From: an uncultured Bacteroides sp.
Lineage (GTDB): Bacteria; Bacteroidota; Bacteroidia; Bacteroidales; UBA932
Length of the DNA: 64,000 nucleotides
Reading direction: 5' to 3'
Assembly: GCA_945874355.1 (NCBI GenBank)
Contig: CAMCGB010000010.1
Location: 1 to 64,000, forward strand
Shown here: positions 60,091 through 64,000 of the stretch, piece by piece
Position numbering within the stretch: the first letter of the stretch is position 1
Layout of the letters: each line of letters starts with the position of its first letter
Position numbers and translations under genes: made by a program
The notes under the pieces: generated by a model
Told to the model about the DNA's origin: nothing
Seen by the model: the letters and a program-made list of their open reading frames with translations, nothing else
The model's database searches: none

Positions 60091-60651
60091 ATGTCACGAA
60101 TTGGTAAATTGCCTGTAAGCCTTCCGACCGGCGTGAGCGCAGAGCTCCTCCCCGGCAACGTGCTGAAGGTTAAAGGACCTCACGGTGAGTTGAGCCAGAA
60201 GATCGATCCGGATATCAACGTCACCATTGAGGACAATCAGATCAAGTTCGCCCGTCCTACCGACCAGCCCCGTCACCGCTCGATGCACGGTCTCTACCGC
60301 GCTCTTGCACACAATATGGTCGTTGGCGTCAGCGAGCAGTTTACAACCAGGCAGGAGCTTGTCGGTGTAGGTTATCGTGTCGCCCTTAACGGCCAGATCC
60401 TCACCTTCTCCCTCGGTTACTCACACGAAATCCAGCTTATGCTTCCCGCAGAGGTCAAGGCTGAAGTTCCGGATGTGCGCAAGGGTGAGAACCCCGTGCT
60501 TGTCCTCAAGAGCTGCGACAAACAGCTTGTAGGACAGGTTGCCGCAAAGATCCGCTCATTCCGTAAGCCTGAGCCTTACAAGGGTAAGGGTATCAAGTTT
60601 GTCGGTGAACAGCTTCGCCGCAAGGCCGGTAAGACTGCTGCTGCTAAATAA
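60091..60651 (+). CDS. rplF: Ribosomal protein L6
   Basis: This 186-residue L6 starts MSRIGKLPVSLPTGV and has the C-terminal RKPEPYKGKGIKFVGE. Confidence 0.97.
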   Translation: MSRIGKLPVSLPTGVSAELLPGNVLKVKGPHGELSQKIDPDINVTIEDNQIKFARPTDQPRHRSMHGLYRALAHNMVVGVSEQFTTRQELVGVGYRVALNGQILTFSLGYSHEIQLMLPAEVKAEVPDVRKGENPVLVLKSCDKQLVGQVAAKIRSFRKPEPYKGKGIKFVGEQLRRKAGKTAAAK

Positions 60652-60666
60652 TAGGAGGATTGAATT

Positions 60667-61029
60667 ATGGCACTCAATAGAATTGAAAGAAGACAAAGGA
60701 TTCACTACCGCATCCGCAAGAAGGTCAACGGTACTGCCGAGAAGCCTCGTATGGTTGTGTTCCGCAGCAACAAGCAGATTTATGTTCAGGTTGTTGACGA
60801 CGAGCAGGGCAAGACTCTGTGCGCCGCAGCTTCCAACGACAAGGCTCTTGCCGCACAGTGCAAGGGTAAGACCGGTATCGAGGCTGCCGCTATCGTAGGC
60901 AAGGCCATCGCCGAGAGATGCCTCGAGAAGGGTATCGACACCATCTGCTTCGATCGTGGAGGATATCTTTTCCACGGTAGAGTTAAAAGTTTGGCCGACG
61001 CTGCCCGTGAAGGCGGTCTCAAGTTCTAA
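60667..61029 (+). CDS. rplR: Ribosomal protein L18
   Basis: The 120-residue L18 has [21 protein letters not shown] and ends [26 protein letters not shown] lies before the ATG. Confidence 0.97.
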   Translation: MALNRIERRQRIHYRIRKKVNGTAEKPRMVVFRSNKQIYVQVVDDEQGKTLCAAASNDKALAAQCKGKTGIEAAAIVGKAIAERCLEKGIDTICFDRGGYLFHGRVKSLADAAREGGLKF

Positions 61030-61040
61030 AAGAAAAGACT

Positions 61041-61559
61041 ATGGCAAATACAAATGTTAAAAGAGTAAAGACTTCTGACCTTGAGCTCAAGGACAGACTG
61101 GTTGCCGTCCAGAGAGTTACCAAGGTAACGAAGGGTGGTCGTCACTTCCGCTTCGCTGCAATTGTAGTGGTCGGAGACGAGAACGGCGTTGTAGGTTATG
61201 GTCTTGGAAAGGCTAACGAAGTTACCGCCGCCATCGCAAAGGGCGTGGAGGATGCCAAGAAGAATCTGGTGAAGATTCCTATCATCAACACCACCATCCC
61301 TCACGAGCAGGAGAGCAAGTTCGGCGGTTCACGCGTATTCATGAAGCCTGCAGCTCCCGGTACCGGTGTTAAGGCCGGCGGTGCTATGCGTGCAGTGTTC
61401 GAGTCAGTGGGCATCCAGAACGTTCTTGCAAAGTCCAAGGGTTCATCCAACCCTCACAACCTTGTGAAGGCTACCGTTGCCGCTCTCACCCAGATGAGGG
61501 ACGCCTACACTGTAGCAGGACTTCGCGGTGTTCCTATGACTAAAGTATTCAACGGTTAA
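61041..61559 (+). CDS. rpsE: Ribosomal protein S5
   Basis: The 172-residue S5 has the double-stranded RNA-binding part [19 protein letters not shown] and the [15 protein letters not shown] segment; the length is normal. Confidence 0.97.
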   Translation: MANTNVKRVKTSDLELKDRLVAVQRVTKVTKGGRHFRFAAIVVVGDENGVVGYGLGKANEVTAAIAKGVEDAKKNLVKIPIINTTIPHEQESKFGGSRVFMKPAAPGTGVKAGGAMRAVFESVGIQNVLAKSKGSSNPHNLVKATVAALTQMRDAYTVAGLRGVPMTKVFNG

Positions 61560-61571
61560 GGAGGACACACA

Positions 61572-61754
61572 ATGGCAAAGTACAGAATTACACAGATTAT
61601 CAGTTCCAACGGTGAGACCAAGCGTCAGAAGGATACTCTCCGCTGCCTCGGTGTCCGCCGTATGCACAAGACTGTAGAGATTGAGAAATCAAGCGTGACC
61701 GACGGCCAGGTGGCCAAGGTCGCCCATCTCTGCAAAGTTGAAGTTATTGACTAA
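61572..61754 (+). CDS. rpmD: Ribosomal protein L30
   Basis: The 60-residue L30 has the LRCLGVRRMHKTV segment. AAGGAGGA lies nine bases before the ATG. Confidence 0.95.
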   Translation: MAKYRITQIISSNGETKRQKDTLRCLGVRRMHKTVEIEKSSVTDGQVAKVAHLCKVEVID

Positions 61755-61767
61755 GGAGGAACCCAAA

Positions 61768-62217
61768 ATGAAACTTAACAATTTGAAACCTGCAGTGGGT
61801 GCAACCCACACCAGCAAGAGACTCGGCCGTGGTCAGGGTTCCGGTAAGGGTGGCACTTCCACCCGTGGTACCAAGGGTGCTCAGGCACGTGCCGGATATG
61901 AGCACAAAATCGGATTCGAAGGAGGTCAGATGCCTATTCAGAGACGTCTTCCCAAGTTCGGTTTCAAGAATCCCACCAGAGTTGAGTATCAGGCTGTCAA
62001 CCTCTCCGACCTCGAGGCTCTTGTAGCCCAGAGCGGACTCAAGGAGTTCGGTGTTGAGGAGATCAAGGCTGCCGGATACGCTTCAAGCAAGGACCTCGTC
62101 AAGGTTCTCGGCGGCGGAGAAATCACTTCTGCCATCACCGTTACCGCAGACGCTTTCTCTAAATCAGCTATTGCAAAAATCGAAGCTGCCGGCGGAAAGG
62201 CGGTAGTAAACGAGTAG
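61768..62217 (+). CDS. rplO: Ribosomal protein L15
   Basis: The 149-residue L15 starts MKLNNLKPAVGATHTSKRLG, with RGQGSGKGGTSTRGTKG following. ATG 61768 is chosen with AAGGAGGA before it; the upstream in-frame codons overlap rpmD. Confidence 0.97.
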   Translation: MKLNNLKPAVGATHTSKRLGRGQGSGKGGTSTRGTKGAQARAGYEHKIGFEGGQMPIQRRLPKFGFKNPTRVEYQAVNLSDLEALVAQSGLKEFGVEEIKAAGYASSKDLVKVLGGGEITSAITVTADAFSKSAIAKIEAAGGKAVVNE

Positions 62218-62221
62218 TTCT

Positions 62222-63556
62222 ATGAAGTTCATTGAAACTATAAAGAACATTTTCAAGATTGAGGAGCTCCGCAAGAGACTCGTCTACACCTTCATCCTCA
62301 TCCTCATCTACAGGTTCGGATGTTTCGTGGTGCTGCCGGGTATCGACGCTTCCAGCCTTGCCAATCTCCAGTCGAGCAGTCAGGAAGGTCTCGTAGGCCT
62401 GCTGAACATGTTCTCGGGTGGAGCATTCGGCAATGCCTCAATCTTCGCTTTGGGTGTGATGCCTTACATCTCGGCATCCATCGTGATTCAGCTTCTTGCA
62501 GTGTTCGTGCCCTACTTCCGCAAACTTCAGATGGAAGGAGAGTCCGGCCGCAGGAAGATGAACCAGATGACAAGGTGGCTGACCATAGTCATCATCGCCA
62601 TCCAGGGCCCTGCTTATATGGCTACCCTTCACAGCCAGATTCCCGCTTCGGCGTTCGTCGCTGTGAACAACCTCGGATGGAGCAACTTTATGTTCAACCT
62701 CGTCTCTACCGTCATCCTGATGGCAGGTTCGATGTTCGTGATGTGGCTTGGTGAGAGAATTACCGACAGAGGAATAGGTAACGGTATCTCTCTGATCATC
62801 ATGATCGGTATCGTGGCCCGTCTGCCTTACGCAGTGCTTGCTGAAATCAGCGAGAAGCTTTCTGTAAACAACGGAGGTATCATCCTGCTTCTTGTCGAGT
62901 TCATCGCCTGGTTCTTCGTAGTTGTCATCGCCATCGCTCTCGTTCAGGCCGTCCGCAGGGTTCCCGTGCAGTACGCCAAGAGAGTAGTCGGCAACCGCCA
63001 GTACGGCGGAGTGCGCCAGTACATCCCCATGAAAATCAATGCGGCAGGCGTTATGCCTATCATCTTTGCCCAGGCTCTGATGCTTTTCCCCCTGATTTTC
63101 TCAAAGTTTGATGCTACCCGCGGACTCGCAGCCGCATTCGGCGACTATACCGGAGTCTGGTACAACATCGTATTCTTCATCCTCGTAGTAGTCTTCACCT
63201 TCTTCTATACGGCAGTCACCGTCAACCCGACAATGATGGCCGAGAGCATGAAGAAAGACGGAGGATTCATCCCCGGCATCAAGCCCGGAAAGAAGACTGT
63301 GGAGTATCTTGACAGTGTTATGACCAAAGTTACCCTCCCGGGATCCCTTTTCCTGGGTGTGATAGCGATACTTCCTGCAATTGCAATGATTTTCGGCATC
63401 AACAACGCTTTTGCGAGCTTCTTCGGAGGTACCTCCCTGCTGATTCTCGTCGGAGTGGTGCTCGATACCCTGCAGCAGGTTGAAAGTTATTTGCTGATGC
63501 GTCACTATGACGGTCTGATGAAGACCGGAAGGTTGAGCGGACGCTCAGGAATGTAG
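62222..63556 (+). CDS. secY: Protein translocase subunit SecY
   Basis: This 444-residue channel has ten membrane helices and forms the SecYEG pore in the inner membrane. Typical parts are the plug-proximal MFSGGAFGNASIFALG, the AVRRVPVQYAKR loop with conserved Arg and the QQVESYLLMRHYDGL end. It follows rplO by four bases, the usual spc position. Confidence 0.98.
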   Translation: MKFIETIKNIFKIEELRKRLVYTFILILIYRFGCFVVLPGIDASSLANLQSSSQEGLVGLLNMFSGGAFGNASIFALGVMPYISASIVIQLLAVFVPYFRKLQMEGESGRRKMNQMTRWLTIVIIAIQGPAYMATLHSQIPASAFVAVNNLGWSNFMFNLVSTVILMAGSMFVMWLGERITDRGIGNGISLIIMIGIVARLPYAVLAEISEKLSVNNGGIILLLVEFIAWFFVVVIAIALVQAVRRVPVQYAKRVVGNRQYGGVRQYIPMKINAAGVMPIIFAQALMLFPLIFSKFDATRGLAAAFGDYTGVWYNIVFFILVVVFTFFYTAVTVNPTMMAESMKKDGGFIPGIKPGKKTVEYLDSVMTKVTLPGSLFLGVIAILPAIAMIFGINNAFASFFGGTSLLILVGVVLDTLQQVESYLLMRHYDGLMKTGRLSGRSGM

Positions 63557-63569
63557 TTAGTTCTTTGAT

Positions 63570-63577
63570 TATATTTG
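63570..63577 (+). promoter_or_regulatory. Possible internal promoter before map
   Basis: TATATTTG lies six bases before the GTG start, matching the -7 consensus. It would give an almost leaderless message, so it may be chance. Confidence 0.25.
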
Positions 63578-63583
63578 AAGGTT

Positions 63584-64000
63584 GTGTTAAAGCCAAAAAC
63601 TGAAGAGGAAATCGCCCTCTTGCGCGAGAACGCCATCCTGGTTTCAAAGACCCTGGCAGAAGTCGGTAAGGTGGTAGCCCCAGGTGTGACAACTAAAGAG
63701 TTGAATAGGGTTGCCGAGACTTTTATCCGTGACAATGGTGCGATTCCGAGTTTCTTGGGTTTTGAAGGCTTCCCCGCAGCTATCTGTGCCTCGGTCAACG
63801 ACGTCGTGGTCCACGGTTTCCCGTCGGATTATGTCCTCAAGGAGGGCGACATCGTATCGGCCGACATAGGCACTCTCTACAAGGGTTACAACGGTGATTC
63901 GGCTTACACCTTCCCGGTCGGGGAGGTGGACCCGAAGACCCGCAAGCTCCTGGATGTCACCAAGGCATCGCTCTACAAGGGCATAGAGGCGGCTGTGGCA
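63584..64000 (+). CDS. map: Methionine aminopeptidase, cut by the window end
   Basis: The first 139 codons of type I methionine aminopeptidase are present. The sequence starts VLKPKTEEEIALLRENA and includes SVNDVVVHGFPS (first catalytic His) and GDIVSADIGTLYKGYNGDSA with two metal-binding Asp. The later His and Glu ligands lie beyond 64000. The start is GTG at 63584 (TTG at 63575 is possible). It follows secY by 27 bases, the normal order. Confidence 0.9.
   Translation, partial: MLKPKTEEEIALLRENAILVSKTLAEVGKVVAPGVTTKELNRVAETFIRDNGAIPSFLGFEGFPAAICASVNDVVVHGFPSDYVLKEGDIVSADIGTLYKGYNGDSAYTFPVGEVDPKTRKLLDVTKASLYKGIEAAVA

Noticed and set aside
1..64000. CRISPR array, rRNA genes, known riboswitches
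   Set aside because: No regularly spaced repeats with unique spacers, no rRNA-like sequence, and no recognisable TPP, cobalamin or SAM riboswitch core was found by eye.

Overview
The window is a chromosomal segment of a member of the Bacteroidota, most likely an uncultured or gut-type Bacteroidales. The evidence is consistent: promoters of the Bacteroidetes type (TTTG, about 20 bases, TAnnTTTG), very weak Shine-Dalgarno sequences, DUF4270, DUF4294 and DUF3098 proteins, a serine palmitoyltransferase gene, a fused aspartokinase/homoserine dehydrogenase, and an anaerobic sulfatase-maturating enzyme beside a sulfatase. Base composition is moderately GC-rich, and almost all of the sequence is coding. 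No insertion sequence, prophage, CRISPR array or rRNA gene was seen.

Layout. 1-2,100: a dispersed inverted repeat, an AAA/DUF4143 ATPase, a two-way terminator, tRNA-Ser(GCT) and short tandem repeats. 2,101-7,678 (minus strand): an exported hydrolase group of alkaline phosphatase, anSME, Ser-type sulfatase and C69 dipeptidase. 7,725-13,645: a small exported protein, pheS, an S9 prolyl-oligopeptidase-type peptidase, a TolB-like lipoprotein and an outer-membrane barrel protein. 13,720-19,944: a tightly overlapping cassette of SDR reductase, HPr-kinase-like protein, soluble S24/S26-type peptidase, PqqD-like protein, ABC exporter, flippase and lipoprotein cyclophilin, which looks like an unassigned modification and export system. 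20,466-23,748 (minus): a probable ketosphinganine reductase and serine palmitoyltransferase pair, then a BaiN/HI0933-type flavoprotein. 23,849-34,324: one long operon, aspS-murB-murA-thrA-dapE-dapB-dapA-dapD-dapF, joining aspartate-family amino acids to diaminopimelate and peptidoglycan precursor synthesis. 34,360-40,262 (minus): cdaA-mutS2-yraN-manC-aminotransferase.

40,445-64,000 holds the ribosomal-protein S10/spc gene string, but in two pieces. The first, rplC-rplD-rplW-rplB-rpsS-rplV-rpsC, has its own strong promoter and ends in a strong terminator. The second, rplP-rpmC-rpsQ-rplN-rplX-rplE-rpsN-rpsH-rplF-rplR-rpsE-rpmD-rplO-secY-map, has its own promoter. Between them lie about 12.9 kb of unrelated genes: rhamnogalacturonan lyase, TlpA-like thioredoxin, uvrC, pnuC-like, an outer-membrane protein remnant, acpP, DUF4270, a short starch-synthase-like protein, ftsX, DUF3098, uppP, lpxH and DUF4294. 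rpsJ is also missing from its usual place ahead of rplC. This broken ribosomal cluster is the most striking large-scale feature.

Smaller points of interest are a MurA with Asp in place of the catalytic Cys (predicted fosfomycin insensitivity), a ThrA with a shortened ACT region, and the cassette at 13.7-19.3 kb, which has PqqD, kinase, peptidase and exporter genes but no visible precursor peptide. All identifications are from reading the sequence; no database search was run.
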